From Clostridium nigeriense (GTDB taxonomy: Bacteria > Bacillota > Clostridia > Clostridiales > Clostridiaceae): DNA of 64,000 nt. Position numbers and translations under genes: made by a program. The number at the start of each line of letters is the position of its first letter. The stretch's first letter is position 1. Of the stretch, positions 20,601 to 31,193 are shown piece after piece. The notes below the pieces were generated by a model. That model had not been told where the DNA came from, did no database searches, and was given only the letters and a program-made list of their open reading frames with translations. Where the stretch lies: NCBI RefSeq assembly GCF_900086595.1, contig NZ_LT575472.1:2429685-2493684 (forward strand), written 5' to 3'.

Positions 20601-21961
20601 ACAGCACCAATTTCTATAATTTTATCGTTATTTGGAGAAAAACCTGTAGTTTCTATATCAAAAACTATAAAAGTATCAGTAAAGTCTTCATTTTTATCAT
20701 TTATAGCAATTGGAACACCATCATTAACTAAATATCCTTCCACTCCATATAAAACCTTAATTTTATTCTTCTTTGCTGCTATTTGAGCATCAGGAAATGC
20801 TTGAACAACACCATGATCTGTTATTGCTATAGCCTTATGTCCCCATTTTGCTGCTCTTTCTATTAATTTACTAACAGAAGTTACTCCATCCATAGCACTC
20901 ATAGTTGTATGGCAGTGTAGCTCTATTCTTTTTGCTTCAGAACCATCCATTCTTTCTATTTTACTCATCCTCAGAATATCTCTACCCATTATTACTACTT
21001 CTCTTGCATATGTATCATAAACGGCCTCTCCCCTCACTTTACAATACAATCCCTTCTTCACATTTTCTAAAACTTCTTCTGTATCTTGAGGTTTCAAAAA
21101 ACATTTTACAGTAATAGAACTAGTATAATCAGTTATATAGAAAGTAAGAATAGTCTTTCCAGTTTTAGTTTCCACTATATCAGTTTTAAATACTTCTCCA
21201 ATTATAGCAACAACTCCAGAGGTTTCGTCAATTCCATTAATAGGAATAGCCTCTTGACTTATAGACCTTCCTAAAATACTATTTTCACTTTTAGGCTCTC
21301 TTTTAAATTCACGTTTTTCGTAATTTTTCTTAGGCTTAGCTCCTTGTTTTTCTTCTGAATTTGTTTTATTAGATGAATTTTCTTTTGAAATATTCCTTCC
21401 ATTAAATATTTCCTTTAAAACTTCTCTTTCTTCTTGAATTTTTTCATCATAATTGCTTTTAGACTCTAAACTACTATCATATTCTAGCTTAACTTTTGAT
21501 TTTAAACCAAATACACTTTCAATATTTAATTCTATTTGCTTAGGTATTCCTCTTGTGTTTAAATGCTCATTTATTTTTTCATATCCACTAGTAATAATTA
21601 TATTATTATCTTTTATATTTTTTATCCCTTTAGTCAGTACTGATTTAGATAAGGGTACAGTTTTAATAATATTACCTACAACTTCTATCCAATGTTTTTC
21701 AACTATTTCATTTATGCTTAAATTGGAAATATCCCTATAAAATAGCACCTCAATATTAATATCAATATTTAATGCATTTTTTATAGCTCTTTTAATCTTT
21801 TCTTCTTCAACATCATTTAAAGAATCCTTCCCTCTTATTACTACTTTTAAAACATTGCTTTTTCTTAGAAATTGAAATTTTACTATGCTAAGCTCCTTAT
21901 CTTCTAAATCATCATACTTATTAATTTCTTTTTTTATAAGTTTTAAAGCATTTTCACCCAA
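17627..21961 (-). CDS. polC: DNA polymerase III alpha subunit, PolC type
   Basis: Main replicative polymerase of Firmicutes with built-in proofreading. In order: N-terminal domain, a Lys/Glu linker, OB fold near 250-340, PHP domain starting at [15 protein letters not shown], an inserted DEDD exonuclease near 440-600 ([34 protein letters not shown]), second PHP half, a Cys4 zinc ribbon (CPDC, CPKC) and the palm with [11 protein letters not shown]. 1444 residues from the TTG at 21959-21961, 5 bases after GGGGGTG; an upstream in-frame ATG has no SD. The C-terminus ends LSLF, resembling a clamp-binding motif. Confidence 0.96.
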   Translation of the reverse strand: MGENALKLIKKEINKYDDLEDKELSIVKFQFLRKSNVLKVVIRGKDSLNDVEEEKIKRAIKNALNIDINIEVLFYRDISNLSINEIVEKHWIEVVGNIIKTVPLSKSVLTKGIKNIKDNNIIITSGYEKINEHLNTRGIPKQIELNIESVFGLKSKVKLEYDSSLESKSNYDEKIQEEREVLKEIFNGRNISKENSSNKTNSEEKQGAKPKKNYEKREFKREPKSENSILGRSISQEAIPINGIDETSGVVAIIGEVFKTDIVETKTGKTILTFYITDYTSSITVKCFLKPQDTEEVLENVKKGLYCKVRGEAVYDTYAREVVIMGRDILRMSKIERMDGSEAKRIELHCHTTMSAMDGVTSVSKLIERAAKWGHKAIAITDHGVVQAFPDAQIAAKKNKIKVLYGVEGYLVNDGVPIAINDKNEDFTDTFIVFDIETTGFSPNNDKIIEIGAVKIRNREIIDTFSEFIYPKCKIPYKITELTGITDEMVENADPIEIVLPKFMEFIDGAAVVAHNAAFDTGFIKKNCKDLGLEFTSTILDTVPMARFLYPDLKRVKLNLVAKYLGVSLENHHRAVDDAKATAEIFLISLKKMIEELNINNVRELNNEFLDKMDIKKEKTFHIIIFAKSQAGMKNLYKLISEAHLDNFHKHPRTRKSRLMEMREEFIIGSACEAGEVYRAVLDGKSDEELKDIMSFYDYLEIQPIANNSYLIEKGNVKDEEELRALNTKIYKLGKELNKLVVATGDVHFLDPQDEVFRRIIMAGQGFSDSDNQPPLYLKTTEEMLREFSYLGEEGAKEVVITNPGIIADSIDALKPIPDETYPPKIEGADEEIREMTMNKAYSIYGNPLPEIVQTRLDKELNSIINNGYAVLYLIAQKLVAKSLSDGYLVGSRGSVGSSFVATMSNITEVNGLPPHYVCPDCKNSEFFLDGSVSSGADLEDKDCPKCGAKYIKEGHDIPFETFLGFEGDKEPDIDLNFSGDNQGEIHKYTEVLFGKGYVFKAGTIGTVAEKTAYGYVRKYLDERGLRASSAEIERLTIGCTGIKRTTGQHPGGIMVVPSDNEIFNFTPIQRPADDSTSDVTTTHFDYHSISGRLLKLDILGHDDPTMIRMLQDLTGLDPKTIPLNDKKVISLFTSPEALGVTKEELGCEVGSYGLPEFGTKFVRGMLVDTQPKSFADLVRISGLSHGTDVWLNNAQYFIKEGYTTLKDCISTRDDIMVYLMYAGVPPKMAFTIMESVRKGKGLTEDFEKVMRENNVPDWYIESCKRIKYMFPKGHAVAYVMMAVRIAYFKVYYPEAYYATYFSVRADDFDADLICKGPGAIKAKLDELYELGNKATAKDKGLITVLELSYELYARGLKFKKVDLYISEATKFTIEEDGIRPPISALQGVGDNAAKSIVEARKSGEFISKEDLRIRAKVSKTVIETLSNHGCLEGMSETNQLSLF

Positions 21962-22004
21962 TAAAACACCCCCTTCTTCCTTTAATGTCATTATTTAAAC
22001 GGAA

Positions 22005-22070
22005 AATTGACAATGTAAAATGACTATTAAGTATTATATCACCTTAATTATTCATAGTTCATTGTCAATT
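22005..22070. repeat. Inverted repeat between polC and ispG
   Basis: Perfect 11-base arms AATTGACAATG (22005-22015) and CATTGTCAATT (22060-22070), with further imperfect pairing inward (ACTATTAAG with CTTAATTATTCATAGT). It surrounds the candidate polC -10 element. It could be a decayed intergenic palindrome or an operator; no second copy was seen in this window. Confidence 0.65.
22033..22041 (-). promoter_or_regulatory. Candidate extended -10 promoter for polC
   Basis: TGATATAAT on the minus strand, an extended -10 element without a convincing -35, in the middle of the inverted repeat and about 75 bases before the polC start. Confidence 0.4.
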
Positions 22071-22077
22071 AATTCCA

Positions 22078-23127
22078 CTACATATTTTCTATTTCTTTCA
22101 TTAGTTCTTCAATTAAATCTTCTTCTTTTACTTTTCTAACTATTACACCTTTTTTAAATATTAAACCTTCGCCTCTTCCACCAGCTATTCCAATATCTGC
22201 TTCTCTAGCTTCTCCTGGTCCATTTACTGCACATCCCATTACAGCAACTTTAATATTTTTATTTATATTTTCTAATCTCTTTTCTACCTCTTCTGCGATT
22301 TTAATTAAATTAATTTGAGTTCTTCCGCATGTTGGACAAGATACAAATTGTAATCCACTTTTTCTTAGCTTTAAAGCTTTTAAAATTTCTTTTGCAACTT
22401 TAATTTCTTCTATTGGATCACTAGTTAAAGAAACTCTTATAGTATCACCAATTCCTTCAGCTAGTAATGTACCAAGTCCAATACTTGATTTAATTGTTCC
22501 TCTAAATGGAGTTCCTGATTCAGTTACTCCTAAGTGTAGAGGATAATTACAACTTTCACTCATTAATCTATAAGCCTCAATCATCATTGTTACATCTGAT
22601 GACTTTATAGATATTACTATATCATAAAACTCTAACTCTTCTAGAATTTTAACATGCTTTAATGCGGACTCTACAAGTCCTTTTGCTGTTGGCTTCCCAT
22701 CTCTTTCTAAAATTTCTTTTTCTAAAGATCCAGAGTTAACCCCTATTCTTATGGGAATATTTTTTTCCTTTGCTGCTTCTACAACAATTTTAACTTTTTC
22801 AACACTCCCTATATTTCCCGGATTAATTCTTAATGCAGAAACTCCATTTTCAATAGCTGCCAAAGCTAGCTTATAATCAAAGTGTATGTCTGCTACCACA
22901 GGTATTGGAGATTTCTCGCATATACCTTTTAGGGCCTTTGCTGCTTCCATATCGGGTACAGCGCATCTTATTATTTCACAACCTGCCTCATATAAGCTAT
23001 TGATTTGATCTAATGTTGCTTCTATATCTCTTGTATCTGTATTAGTCATAGATTGTATAGATACAGGTGCGTCACCACCTACATAACAACTTCCAACCTT
23101 AACTTTTCTTGTATTCTTTCTTTCCAT
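22078..23127 (-). CDS. ispG: 4-hydroxy-3-methylbut-2-enyl diphosphate synthase IspG (GcpE)
   Basis: Iron-sulfur enzyme of the non-mevalonate isoprenoid pathway that converts MEcPP to HMBPP. 349 residues, a compact bacterial form: TIM barrel followed by the 4Fe-4S domain with [11 protein letters not shown] and [10 protein letters not shown] supplying the three cysteines and the conserved glutamate. It is in a run rseP-ispG downstream of dxr, so two pathway steps are co-transcribed. Confidence 0.96.
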   Translation of the reverse strand: MERKNTRKVKVGSCYVGGDAPVSIQSMTNTDTRDIEATLDQINSLYEAGCEIIRCAVPDMEAAKALKGICEKSPIPVVADIHFDYKLALAAIENGVSALRINPGNIGSVEKVKIVVEAAKEKNIPIRIGVNSGSLEKEILERDGKPTAKGLVESALKHVKILEELEFYDIVISIKSSDVTMMIEAYRLMSESCNYPLHLGVTESGTPFRGTIKSSIGLGTLLAEGIGDTIRVSLTSDPIEEIKVAKEILKALKLRKSGLQFVSCPTCGRTQINLIKIAEEVEKRLENINKNIKVAVMGCAVNGPGEAREADIGIAGGRGEGLIFKKGVIVRKVKEEDLIEELMKEIENM

Positions 23128-23140
23128 CTTCTTTCATCTC

Positions 23141-24160
23141 CTATAGCTGTATAGGGAATAATATATCCTTTATAGTCACTAATATCATAAGTCCAAAAAG
23201 AAGCATAAGTCCTACATAATTTACTGCACCAACTATTTTTTCAGGAACCTTTCTTCTTGTAATTAACTCTATTAATAATATAACAGTCCATCCACCATCT
23301 AAAGCTGGAAATGGCAACATATTAAATACAGCTAAGTTTATACTTATGAATGCTATAAAGTACATAAGATTCCATATACCATTTTTTGCAGCTTCTCCTG
23401 ACATTCGAATAATAGATACAGGACCCCCAACATCAGTTTTAAAATTAACTTCTCCAGTAAGCATCATTTTTAGACTTTTATATGTCTGACTTACTACTGC
23501 TACTGTTTCTTTAAAGCTTTGTTTAAAACTTTGAACTATTCCTGGATTGTTTATTCTTTGAAATTCAAAGCCAATCATATATCTTTCCCTTCCATTTTCC
23601 TCTACTAACTTAGGAGTAACCACAACTTCCTTTTTCTCCCCATCTCTTTTAATCAAGAAGTTAATAGGTTTATCCTTAGAAAGGTTAATCCCTATAGATA
23701 AGTCATCTGCTGAAAACACCTTACTACCATTAACTTTTAAAAATTCATCGCCTTCTTTAAGACCAGCCTCCATAGCAGGCATATTTTCTATTAAACTATT
23801 CACCTTAGGCAGGCTATACCCAAATTTATTTAAGAAAACTGTAAATATTATTATAGCAAGTAAAAAATTCATAACTGCTCCTGCTATAATAACACTTATT
23901 CTTCTAATAGGCGACTTTGAAGAAAAGCTTCTTTCATCTTGAACCTCTTCTTCCTCCCCCATCATTTTAACATATCCACCGATTGGAAACAAACCAATTG
24001 AATATTTAGTTTCTTTTCCTTCAGTAGAAAATATTTTAGGACCCATACCTATAGAAAATTCTTCAACCCTTATCCCATTTACCTTCGCCATTATAAAATG
24101 ACCAAGCTCATGTACTATTATAAGTAAACTAAAACCTAATAACGCATAAACTATATACAC
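23141..24160 (-). CDS. rseP: RIP metalloprotease RseP (site-2 protease)
   Basis: Membrane zinc protease that cleaves transmembrane regulators. 339 residues: HELGH (His17, Glu18, His21) in the first membrane helix, one PDZ domain (about 115-200, GLKEGDEFLKVNG), and the NMLPFPALDGG motif in a later helix supplying the third ligand. Start is GTG, 8 bases after AGGAGG. It sits between dxr and ispG, as in most Clostridium genomes. Confidence 0.95.
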   Translation of the reverse strand: MYIVYALLGFSLLIIVHELGHFIMAKVNGIRVEEFSIGMGPKIFSTEGKETKYSIGLFPIGGYVKMMGEEEEVQDERSFSSKSPIRRISVIIAGAVMNFLLAIIIFTVFLNKFGYSLPKVNSLIENMPAMEAGLKEGDEFLKVNGSKVFSADDLSIGINLSKDKPINFLIKRDGEKKEVVVTPKLVEENGRERYMIGFEFQRINNPGIVQSFKQSFKETVAVVSQTYKSLKMMLTGEVNFKTDVGGPVSIIRMSGEAAKNGIWNLMYFIAFISINLAVFNMLPFPALDGGWTVILLIELITRRKVPEKIVGAVNYVGLMLLFGLMILVTIKDILFPIQL

Positions 24161-24172
24161 TATAAACTCCTC

Positions 24173-25333
24173 CTAACTCCAACTTGCCCTTATATACCTT
24201 CTAACCTTATTGTCTAAATTAATTATATTATCTAAAGTAACTTTTTTTGTTTTATCTTCCTTGAATACTTCTAAAGCTTCTTCAATTATTTTTGGTATAT
24301 CTAAAAATTTAATCTTTCTTTCTAATAATAAGGCTACTGCTTCTTCATTAGCACTATTTAAAATACATGGAGCTAAGCCACCTTCTATACCAACTTTATA
24401 AGCAAGTTTAAGGCATTTAAATGTATCTAAATCAGGTTTTTCAAAAGTTAGATTACCAATTTCATAAAAATTTAATCTTTTCGCTACAGCTTTTTTTCTT
24501 TCTTTTTTATTAATTGCATATTGTATTGGTAATTTCATATCTGTTGATCCTAATTGTGCTATAACACTTGCATCATTATACTCAACCATTGAATGAATTA
24601 TACTTTGTGGATGAACAACAACTTCAATATTCTCATATGGGCAATTAAATAAAAAATGTGCTTCTATTACTTCTAACCCCTTATTCATTAAACTAGCCGA
24701 ATCTATAGAAATTTTTTGGCCCATATTCCACTTTGGATGCTTTAAAGCATCATCAACTGTAACATTTTTTAAATATTCTATATCTTTACCTCTAAAAGGT
24801 CCCCCTGAAGCTGTTAATATAATTTTATTTACATCTTTCTCAGTATATCCATTTAGAGCTTGGAATATAGCACTGTGCTCTGAATCAACTGGTAAAATTT
24901 CCACTCCATTTTCCTTAGCTTTTTCCATAACAAGTTCTCCAGCTACTACTAAAGTTTCTTTATTAGCTAAAGCAATATCTTTCTTTGACTCTATTGCCTT
25001 TAATGTAGGCCTTAAGCCTATCATACCAACTACAGACGTTACAACCATCTCTATTTCATCTAAAGAAGCTATTTTTTCTAACCCTTCAATGCCTGAATAT
25101 ACTTCTATATTTAAATTATTTTCTAGACAATAATTTTTTATAGATTTTGCACTTTCTTCTTCCATCATAGCAACATATTTAGGCATAAACTCATTAATTA
25201 TATCTATTATTTTGTTTACTGATGAATTAGCACTTATACCTACTAACTCTATTTCATTATTAGAATTTCTAATTACATCTAAAGTTTGAGTGCCTATTGA
25301 GCCTGTAGCTCCTAAAATTGAAATTTTCTTCAT
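24173..25333 (-). CDS. dxr: 1-deoxy-D-xylulose 5-phosphate reductoisomerase
   Basis: Second step of the non-mevalonate pathway, NADPH-dependent conversion of DXP to MEP. 386 residues: Rossmann motif LGATGSIGTQTLDVI at the N-terminus, LANKETLVVAG, and the metal/substrate segments PVDSEHSAIFQ and KWNMGQKISIDSASLMNKG are intact. SD AGGAGG lies 4 bases before the ATG. It is separated from its usual neighbour cdsA by an unrelated membrane gene. Confidence 0.97.
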   Translation of the reverse strand: MKKISILGATGSIGTQTLDVIRNSNNEIELVGISANSSVNKIIDIINEFMPKYVAMMEEESAKSIKNYCLENNLNIEVYSGIEGLEKIASLDEIEMVVTSVVGMIGLRPTLKAIESKKDIALANKETLVVAGELVMEKAKENGVEILPVDSEHSAIFQALNGYTEKDVNKIILTASGGPFRGKDIEYLKNVTVDDALKHPKWNMGQKISIDSASLMNKGLEVIEAHFLFNCPYENIEVVVHPQSIIHSMVEYNDASVIAQLGSTDMKLPIQYAINKKERKKAVAKRLNFYEIGNLTFEKPDLDTFKCLKLAYKVGIEGGLAPCILNSANEEAVALLLERKIKFLDIPKIIEEALEVFKEDKTKKVTLDNIINLDNKVRRYIRASWS

Positions 25334-25353
25334 TTCTTCCTCCTAGTTTTAGT

Positions 25354-26310
25354 TTACTCACTATAAATTATATCTTTTGCTATTATACTATAAATTGGAC
25401 CTGCTATTATACCAATAAATCCAAACATATTTACCCCTATATAAATAGATAATATTATTATTAAAGGATGTATTTCAAGTTTACTACTTAAAAATTTTGC
25501 TTCTAAAATCTCTCTTGTAAACCTTTCTAATATATATAATGAAATTAATCCTACTACTAATATGTACCTCTTTATTATAATATTGTATATTATTATTGGT
25601 ATAAAAACAATTGTTGTTCCTACAAAAGGTAGTATATCTAAAATAGAGCATACCGCCCCTAATAACAAACTATTATCTATTCCTAATATTTTTAATCCTA
25701 CTGTAATTATTAAAGCACTTAAAAATATTAGCTTAACTTCTATCTTTAATACTTCTTTTAAATTTTTAGTTTTTTCGAAAAAGTTTTTTATAAAGTTCTT
25801 TGGAAATAGATGATTAAATAAATCATAAATCATATCCTTATCTACTAACATAAAATAGCTAATAATATTTGCTAATAAATAAGAGATAATACTCTCACTA
25901 GTAATAATAGCTCCTTGCATTATCATAGTACTATTAAAAAATCTACTTAAATTTTGTATAGTTTTATTAATATCTAAATTTAAAAACATTTTGATATTAT
26001 TAACTAATCCATCTACCTCCAACATATTATTTATATAAAATCTATAAAACATTTCAAGTAATCTATTACCAAAATAATATATTATTATAAACAAACTTAT
26101 ATTAACTAACAATATGCTAATAATAGCACAAAGAGATTTATTCATATTACTTTTTAGTAAAAATTTATATATAGGATGTGTAATCATAATCATTATTATT
26201 ACTATAAAAAAGGGGGCAAAATATTTTTTTATAGCTATGGTTATAATTGCAATAATAATAAAAGCTATTATTATATTAATGATTTTATTGTATGTATTGT
26301 ATATTTTCAT
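25354..26310 (-). CDS. AI-2E family (YtvI/PerM-like) membrane protein
   Basis: 318-residue integral membrane protein, extremely rich in isoleucine, with about seven or eight hydrophobic segments. The C-terminal region with GAVCSILDILPFVGTTIVF and the final GFIGIIAGPIYSI fits the AI-2E/PerM family; substrates of most members are unknown, and transport of autoinducer-2 should not be assumed. It is slightly shorter than the usual 340-370 residues. It lies between cdsA and dxr, which are normally adjacent, behind a terminator and with its own promoter (26400-26428), so it looks like a lineage-specific insertion into the operon. Confidence 0.75.
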   Translation of the reverse strand: MKIYNTYNKIINIIIAFIIIAIITIAIKKYFAPFFIVIIMIMITHPIYKFLLKSNMNKSLCAIISILLVNISLFIIIYYFGNRLLEMFYRFYINNMLEVDGLVNNIKMFLNLDINKTIQNLSRFFNSTMIMQGAIITSESIISYLLANIISYFMLVDKDMIYDLFNHLFPKNFIKNFFEKTKNLKEVLKIEVKLIFLSALIITVGLKILGIDNSLLLGAVCSILDILPFVGTTIVFIPIIIYNIIIKRYILVVGLISLYILERFTREILEAKFLSSKLEIHPLIIILSIYIGVNMFGFIGIIAGPIYSIIAKDIIYSE

Positions 26311-26399
26311 AGCACTACTCCTTATTATTTCATACTATGATTATATTAATATCCTTTATAATACATGCCTTTTAAAAGGTATTAAAATATACAAGGTTA

Positions 26400-26428
26400 A
26401 TACTAATAATAAATTGATTTTATTTCAA
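26400..26428 (-). promoter_or_regulatory. Sigma-A promoter before the AI-2E-type gene
   Basis: -35 TTGAAA (26423-26428), 17-base spacer, -10 TAGTAT (26400-26405), directly downstream of the cdsA terminator. It would drive the AI-2E-type gene and then dxr-rseP-ispG. Confidence 0.6.
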
Positions 26429-26445
26429 TAAAATTTTTATACGTT

Positions 26446-26476
26446 AAAAAAGGGCTAGATATACTAACCCTTTTTT
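26446..26476 (-). terminator. Rho-independent terminator after cdsA
   Basis: AAGGGTTAG with CTAGCCCTT around a short loop and a run of six T on the minus strand; the plus strand also ends in T, so it is potentially bidirectional. Confidence 0.85.
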
Positions 26477-26489
26477 ATATATTAAGTTT

Positions 26490-27284
26490 TTAAATTCCTA
26501 CAATGAAAGTTAAGTAATAAAATACTACAGCAGAATTAAATAATATAGAATCAAATCTATCTAATATTCCTCCATGTCCTGGTATCAAATTACTATAATC
26601 TTTAATTCCAACATATCTTTTTACTGATGATGCAACTAGATCTCCAAATTGCCCCATAATTCCACATAGAGCTCCTATTAAAAAGAAATGAATTACTTGA
26701 ACTTCTGGCACATAAGATGAAACTATTACACCAAATACTCCACAACCTATTGTACTTCCTAGTAATCCTCCTATTGAACCAGCAATAGTTTTTTTAGGAC
26801 TAACCTCTGGGCATAACTTTCTCTTCCCCAAATATTTTCCAGCATAGTAAGCAGCCGTATCGCATACCCAAGATCCAATAAATATAAGCCAAACTAAAAA
26901 TTGTCCTGAAGCTTTACTATTAACCAAAGGTATAAAACTGAATAATATTCCTACGTATAAAAAGCCTATTAATGTTATTGAAGCATCTATAAAAGTGTAC
27001 TTTAAATTAATTATAGGTACTATTAACAATAATATAGTAGCCAATACAATAACATACATAAGATATTCAAAGTCATTACCTAGAATGTAAAAAATCCCCA
27101 AAAGTACATATCCAATTAAAGGTATAGGATTAAACTTTTTCACCTTTAATGCTTTATAAAATTCATATAGTCCAGCAATAGAAAGGACTATTGTAAATCC
27201 TTTAAGCCAAATACCTCCTAAAAATATAAAAAGTATAAATGGGGCTATCATAGCTGCTCCTATATATCTACTATTTAATTTCAT
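26490..27284 (-). CDS. cdsA: Phosphatidate cytidylyltransferase
   Basis: Makes CDP-diacylglycerol from phosphatidic acid and CTP for all phospholipids. 264 residues with about seven or eight membrane segments. The CDP-diacylglycerol synthase signature is complete near the C-terminus: SSVKRYVGIKDYSNLIPGHG followed by GILDRFDS. It follows uppS by 16 bases. SD GAGGTGA lies 4 bases before the ATG. Confidence 0.95.
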   Translation of the reverse strand: MKLNSRYIGAAMIAPFILFIFLGGIWLKGFTIVLSIAGLYEFYKALKVKKFNPIPLIGYVLLGIFYILGNDFEYLMYVIVLATILLLIVPIINLKYTFIDASITLIGFLYVGILFSFIPLVNSKASGQFLVWLIFIGSWVCDTAAYYAGKYLGKRKLCPEVSPKKTIAGSIGGLLGSTIGCGVFGVIVSSYVPEVQVIHFFLIGALCGIMGQFGDLVASSVKRYVGIKDYSNLIPGHGGILDRFDSILFNSAVVFYYLTFIVGI

Positions 27285-27300
27285 TTCTTCACCTCAAATA

Positions 27301-28062
27301 CTATACTCCACCATATCTTCTATCTCTATGTTGATAATCATATATGGCCTTACGTAAGTGCTCTTCTTTAAAATCAGGCCAACAAACATTAGAATACCAA
27401 AACTCTGAATAAGCACATTGCCATAGTAAAAAGTTGCTAATTCTTTGTTCACCTGAAGGTCTTATAATTAAATCTGGATCTGGAATATCTCTAGTATATA
27501 AAAATCTTTCAAATATATCTTCATTTATATCTTCACTATCTATCTTTCCACATTTAACTTCTTCACATACTAATTTGACAGCTCTAATTATTTCATCTCT
27601 ACCACCATAATTAAAAGCTATATTAACAACTACTCCTGTATTATTTTTAGTTACTTCTATAGCCTCTAAAATTTCTTTTTGAGCATCAGTAGGAAGTTTA
27701 GTTATATCTCCTAAGACCTTAATTACTACTCCATTTCTATTCAGCTCTGCTAATTCACTACGTAAATATTCCACTAGTAATTTCATTAAAGCTGAAACCT
27801 CATCATCAGGTCTTTTCCAATTTTCAGTTGAAAAAGCATAAAGAGTCAAGTATTTTATACCTAATACATGGGCTTCCTTGATTACTCTTCTTATTGTTTC
27901 TACACCAGCTTTATGGCCCATAGTTCTTGGAAGTTTTCTTTTTTTTGCCCAACGACCATTGCCATCCATAATTATAGCTATATGCTTTGGTATATTATTC
28001 TTATCTAAAACTATTTCATTATTTTCTTTTTTATTTTTGCTAGTTTTAAAAACATCTAACAT
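27301..28062 (-). CDS. uppS: Undecaprenyl diphosphate synthase (cis-prenyltransferase)
   Basis: Builds the C55 carrier lipid for peptidoglycan and teichoic acids. 253 residues; catalytic Asp33 is in [13 protein letters not shown], and [15 protein letters not shown] and the C-terminal [10 protein letters not shown] are conserved. Downstream of frr beyond a terminator. The first 23 residues are a Lys/Asn-rich extension. The SD GGAGGG is about 11 bases from the ATG, a long spacing. Confidence 0.95.
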   Translation of the reverse strand: MLDVFKTSKNKKENNEIVLDKNNIPKHIAIIMDGNGRWAKKRKLPRTMGHKAGVETIRRVIKEAHVLGIKYLTLYAFSTENWKRPDDEVSALMKLLVEYLRSELAELNRNGVVIKVLGDITKLPTDAQKEILEAIEVTKNNTGVVVNIAFNYGGRDEIIRAVKLVCEEVKCGKIDSEDINEDIFERFLYTRDIPDPDLIIRPSGEQRISNFLLWQCAYSEFWYSNVCWPDFKEEHLRKAIYDYQHRDRRYGGV

Positions 28063-28093
28063 AACTTTATGTTCCCTCCACCATTTGATATGG

Positions 28094-28117
28094 AAAAAAA
28101 CCTGCTAAAGGCAGGTT
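28094..28117 (-). terminator. Rho-independent terminator after frr
   Basis: AACCTGC-CTTTA-GCAGGTT followed by a T-run; it begins immediately at the frr stop codon. Read-through or an unseen promoter must feed uppS. Confidence 0.85.
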
Positions 28118-28675
28118 TTAAATTGACATAATCTCTTTTTCTTTTGCCAAGATTAAAGTATCTACTTCCTTAACGTAAGTATCTATTATTTTTTGCACTT
28201 TTTCTTCAGCATTCTTAAGTTCATCTTCTGTTATGTCGCCATCCTTTTTAAGTGCTTTAACTTTATCATTAGCTTCTCTTCTTATAGATCTTAAAGCAAC
28301 CTTAGCTTCTTCACCAGTCTTTTTTACAACCTTAACTAAGTTCTTTCTAGTTTCTTCTGTTAATTCTGGAACTACTAATCTAATAACACTTCCATCATTT
28401 GAAGGATTAATTCCTAAATCTGAAACTAAAATAGCTTTTTCAATCTCTTTCATTAAACTTTTTTCCCAAGGTGAAATCACTAATACTCTTGGCTCTGGAG
28501 CAGAAATATTAGCTACTTGACTTAATGGACATGGGCTTCCATAATAATCAACCTTAATTCTATCTAACATCGTAGGGTTAGCTCTACCTGCTCTTAAAGT
28601 TGAAAGATCAGATTTTAATACAGAAATAGTTTTTTTCATTTTATCTTCTGCTTTTACAATAATGTCCTTAATCAT
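28118..28675 (-). CDS. frr: Ribosome recycling factor
   Basis: Works with EF-G to split post-termination ribosomes. 185 residues, the normal length, with [20 protein letters not shown] and [18 protein letters not shown] conserved. Order rpsB-tsf-pyrH-frr is universal in Firmicutes. SD GGAGG is 5 bases before the ATG. Confidence 0.97.
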   Translation of the reverse strand: MIKDIIVKAEDKMKKTISVLKSDLSTLRAGRANPTMLDRIKVDYYGSPCPLSQVANISAPEPRVLVISPWEKSLMKEIEKAILVSDLGINPSNDGSVIRLVVPELTEETRKNLVKVVKKTGEEAKVALRSIRREANDKVKALKKDGDITEDELKNAEEKVQKIIDTYVKEVDTLILAKEKEIMSI

Positions 28676-28684
28676 AATAACCTC

Positions 28685-29401
28685 CTATTTTTTAGATGAA
28701 ACTAAAGTTCCTATCTTCTCACCAGAAATAGCTCTTTTTATATTTCCTGGTTCATCTAATCCAAATACTAAGATTGGAATATTATTATCCATACATAAAG
28801 ATGTTGCTGTTGAGTCCATAACTTGTAATCCTTGTTCAAGAACTTCTATATAAGTAAGTGTATCATACTTTTTAGCTTCTGGATATTTATATGGATCTTT
28901 ATCATAAACTCCATCAACTTTTTTAGCTAATAATATTACATCAGCTTCTATTTCAGCCGCTCTTAAAGCTGCAGTTGTATCAGTTGAGAAGTAAGGATTT
29001 CCTGTACCAGCTGCAAATATAACTACTCTTCCCTTTTCTAAATGCCTAACTGCTCTTCTTCTTATGAAAGGTTCAGCTATTTCTTTCATTTCTATAGCAG
29101 TTTGAACTCTAGTCATTACTCCATTTTGTTCAAGTGAGTCTTGTAATGCTAAAGCATTAATGCAAGTAGCTAACATTCCCATATGATCTGCTTGTGATCT
29201 ATCCATGCCTTCTCCACTTCTGCCTCTCCAAATGTTTCCGCCACCTACAACTAATCCAACTTCCACACCCATATCTACTAGATCTTTTACTTCTAAAGTT
29301 ATTCTTTTTATCGTATCAAAATCAAATCCAAATCCATTTATTCCTGCTAAAGCTTCGCCAGAAACCTTAAGTATAACTCTCTTATATTGACATTTCTCCA
29401 T
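28685..29401 (-). CDS. pyrH: UMP kinase
   Basis: Phosphorylates UMP to UDP; amino-acid-kinase fold, hexameric. 238 residues from the ATG at 29399-29401, which has GGAGG 8 bases upstream; the frame is open 17 codons earlier without an SD. Conserved: [19 protein letters not shown] and the T-rich [15 protein letters not shown] nucleotide segment. Confidence 0.97.
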   Translation of the reverse strand: MEKCQYKRVILKVSGEALAGINGFGFDFDTIKRITLEVKDLVDMGVEVGLVVGGGNIWRGRSGEGMDRSQADHMGMLATCINALALQDSLEQNGVMTRVQTAIEMKEIAEPFIRRRAVRHLEKGRVVIFAAGTGNPYFSTDTTAALRAAEIEADVILLAKKVDGVYDKDPYKYPEAKKYDTLTYIEVLEQGLQVMDSTATSLCMDNNIPILVFGLDEPGNIKRAISGEKIGTLVSSKK

Positions 29402-29470
29402 TCTTAGTACCTCCATATATATTAAGTTACTTCTTAAAAAAAGAGAACACAATATGTGTCCTCCTTTGTA

Positions 29471-30382
29471 TTACTTAGTCATCTTAGCTACTTCTTCAGC
29501 GAAGTTATCTTCTGCCTTTTCGATACCTTCTCCTCTTTCGAATCTTACAAACTTATTGATAGTTATAGGAGAACCAACTTCCTTTGATTTTTCTTGAAGA
29601 TACTTGCTTATGCTCTTATCTCCATCTTTTACCCAAGCTTGATCTAAAAGACATACTTCTTTATAGTACTTTTGAATTCTTCCCATTACCATCTTCTCAA
29701 CGATGTTTTCTGGTTTTCCTTCATTTAAAGCTTGAACTCTGTAGATTTCTTTTTCTTTTTCTAAAGCTTCTGTATCTACATCTTCTCTGCTTAAGAATGC
29801 TGGGTTAGCAGCAGCAACTTGCATACAAACATCCTTAGCTACTTCTTTTAATACAGCAACATTATCAGCTTCACAGTTTAATTCAACTACAACACCAATT
29901 CTTCCGCCACCGTGGATATAGCTTTCAACTACTCCATTTGCAACATTAAACTTTGCAAATCTTCTTACAGTCATGTTTTCACCTAACTTAGCTATTAAAG
30001 CAGTAAGTGCTTCTGAAACTGTATTTTCAGCATCATATTTTTCAGCAACAAAGTCTTCTACTGTAGTAGCTGAAGTTGTTGATGCCATTTCAGCTAATCT
30101 ATTAGCAAAGCTTACAAACTCTTCATTAGCAGCAACGAAGTCAGTTTCACAGTTTAATTCAACTATACCAGCTAGTTTGCTATCTTCTGATATGTAAGTT
30201 TTTACAATACCTTCTGCAGCAACTCTTCCTGCTTTCTTAGCAGCAGCAGCAAGACCCTTTTCTCTTAATATTTCAACAGCTTTTTCCATATCTCCTTGAG
30301 CTTCTGTTAAAGCCTTTTTGCAGTCCATCATTCCTGCACCAGTTTTTTCTCTTAATTCTTTAACTGATTGAGCAGTTATCAT
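29471..30382 (-). CDS. tsf: Elongation factor Ts
   Basis: Nucleotide exchange factor for EF-Tu. 303 residues. The N-terminal UBA-like domain has [16 protein letters not shown], followed by the core [10 protein letters not shown] motif that contacts EF-Tu. I start at the ATG 9 bases inside the longest frame because [15 protein letters not shown] matches the family and the SD AGGAGG would be too close to the first ATG. It follows rpsB. Confidence 0.96.
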   Translation of the reverse strand: MITAQSVKELREKTGAGMMDCKKALTEAQGDMEKAVEILREKGLAAAAKKAGRVAAEGIVKTYISEDSKLAGIVELNCETDFVAANEEFVSFANRLAEMASTTSATTVEDFVAEKYDAENTVSEALTALIAKLGENMTVRRFAKFNVANGVVESYIHGGGRIGVVVELNCEADNVAVLKEVAKDVCMQVAAANPAFLSREDVDTEALEKEKEIYRVQALNEGKPENIVEKMVMGRIQKYYKEVCLLDQAWVKDGDKSISKYLQEKSKEVGSPITINKFVRFERGEGIEKAEDNFAEEVAKMTK

Positions 30383-30427
30383 AATGTTCATTCCTCCTAA
30401 CTTATTGTAAACCTTATTATCTAGGTT

Positions 30428-30461
30428 AAAAGGTAAATGAGAAATCTCACCTACCTTTTTA
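30428..30461. terminator. Hairpin between rpsB and tsf
   Basis: AAAAGGTA paired with TACCTTTT, with GAGA/TCTC inside, in the 84-base rpsB-tsf gap. On the minus strand the T-run is short (TTTTAACC), so it probably attenuates or stabilises rather than fully terminates; the better T-run is on the plus strand. Confidence 0.5.
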
Positions 30462-30466
30462 TTTTA

Positions 30467-31168
30467 TTATTCAGCTAATTGTTCGCCTTGTCTTCCTTCG
30501 ATTATACCATCAGCAATTTTAGCAGTTATTAATTTAACAGCTCTTATTGCATCATCGTTACCTGGAATTACGTAATCTACTTCTTCTGGATCACAGTTAG
30601 TATCTACTATACCTACTACTGGAATTCCTAAAATTTTAGCTTCTGAAATAGCATTCTTTTCTTTTCTTGGGTCAACTACGAATATAGCTCCAATGTTGTT
30701 AGAATCTAAGTTCTTGATTCCGCCTAAGTTCTTTTCTAATTTTTCCATTTCACCTTTTAACTTAATAACTTCTTTCTTAGGTAAAACTTCAAATGTTCCA
30801 TCTTCTTCCATAGTTTTTAAAGCTTCTAATCTGTTAATTCTAGTTTTGATAGTTTTGAAGTTTGTTAACATTCCACCTAACCATCTATTGTTAACGAAGT
30901 GCATGTTTGATCTTATTGCTTCTTCTTCGATAGCTTCTTGAGCTTGTTTCTTAGTTCCTACAAATAAGATATCTTTTCCTTCTGCTGCAACTTCTTTAAT
31001 GAACTCATAAGCTTCATCTACTTTTTTAACAGTCTTTTGAAGATCTATTATATATATTCCATTTCTTTCTGTGAATATATAAGGAGCCATCTTAGGGTTC
31101 CATCTTCTTGTTTGGTGTCCAAAGTGTACACCTGCTTCTAATAATTGTTTCATTGATATAACTGCCAT
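30467..31168 (-). CDS. rpsB: 30S ribosomal protein S2
   Basis: Last major protein to join the 30S subunit, near the platform. 233 residues with [15 protein letters not shown] at the N-terminus and [20 protein letters not shown] conserved. First gene of rpsB-tsf-pyrH-frr, behind tandem promoters and a structured leader. SD AGGAGG is 7 bases before the ATG. Confidence 0.97.
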   Translation of the reverse strand: MAVISMKQLLEAGVHFGHQTRRWNPKMAPYIFTERNGIYIIDLQKTVKKVDEAYEFIKEVAAEGKDILFVGTKKQAQEAIEEEAIRSNMHFVNNRWLGGMLTNFKTIKTRINRLEALKTMEEDGTFEVLPKKEVIKLKGEMEKLEKNLGGIKNLDSNNIGAIFVVDPRKEKNAISEAKILGIPVVGIVDTNCDPEEVDYVIPGNDDAIRAVKLITAKIADGIIEGRQGEQLAE

Positions 31169-31193
31169 TTTTCTACCTCCTGGTTATTTCCTC

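Noticed and set aside
25354..26310. Naming the AI-2E-type protein an autoinducer-2 exporter
   Set aside because: The family name reflects one early report; most members have no shown link to autoinducer-2, and no quorum-sensing genes are nearby.
26114..26431. Plus-strand frame running out of the AI-2E-type gene into the gap
   Set aside because: Very hydrophobic low-complexity translation from AT-rich DNA, no SD, and it crosses the minus-strand promoter.
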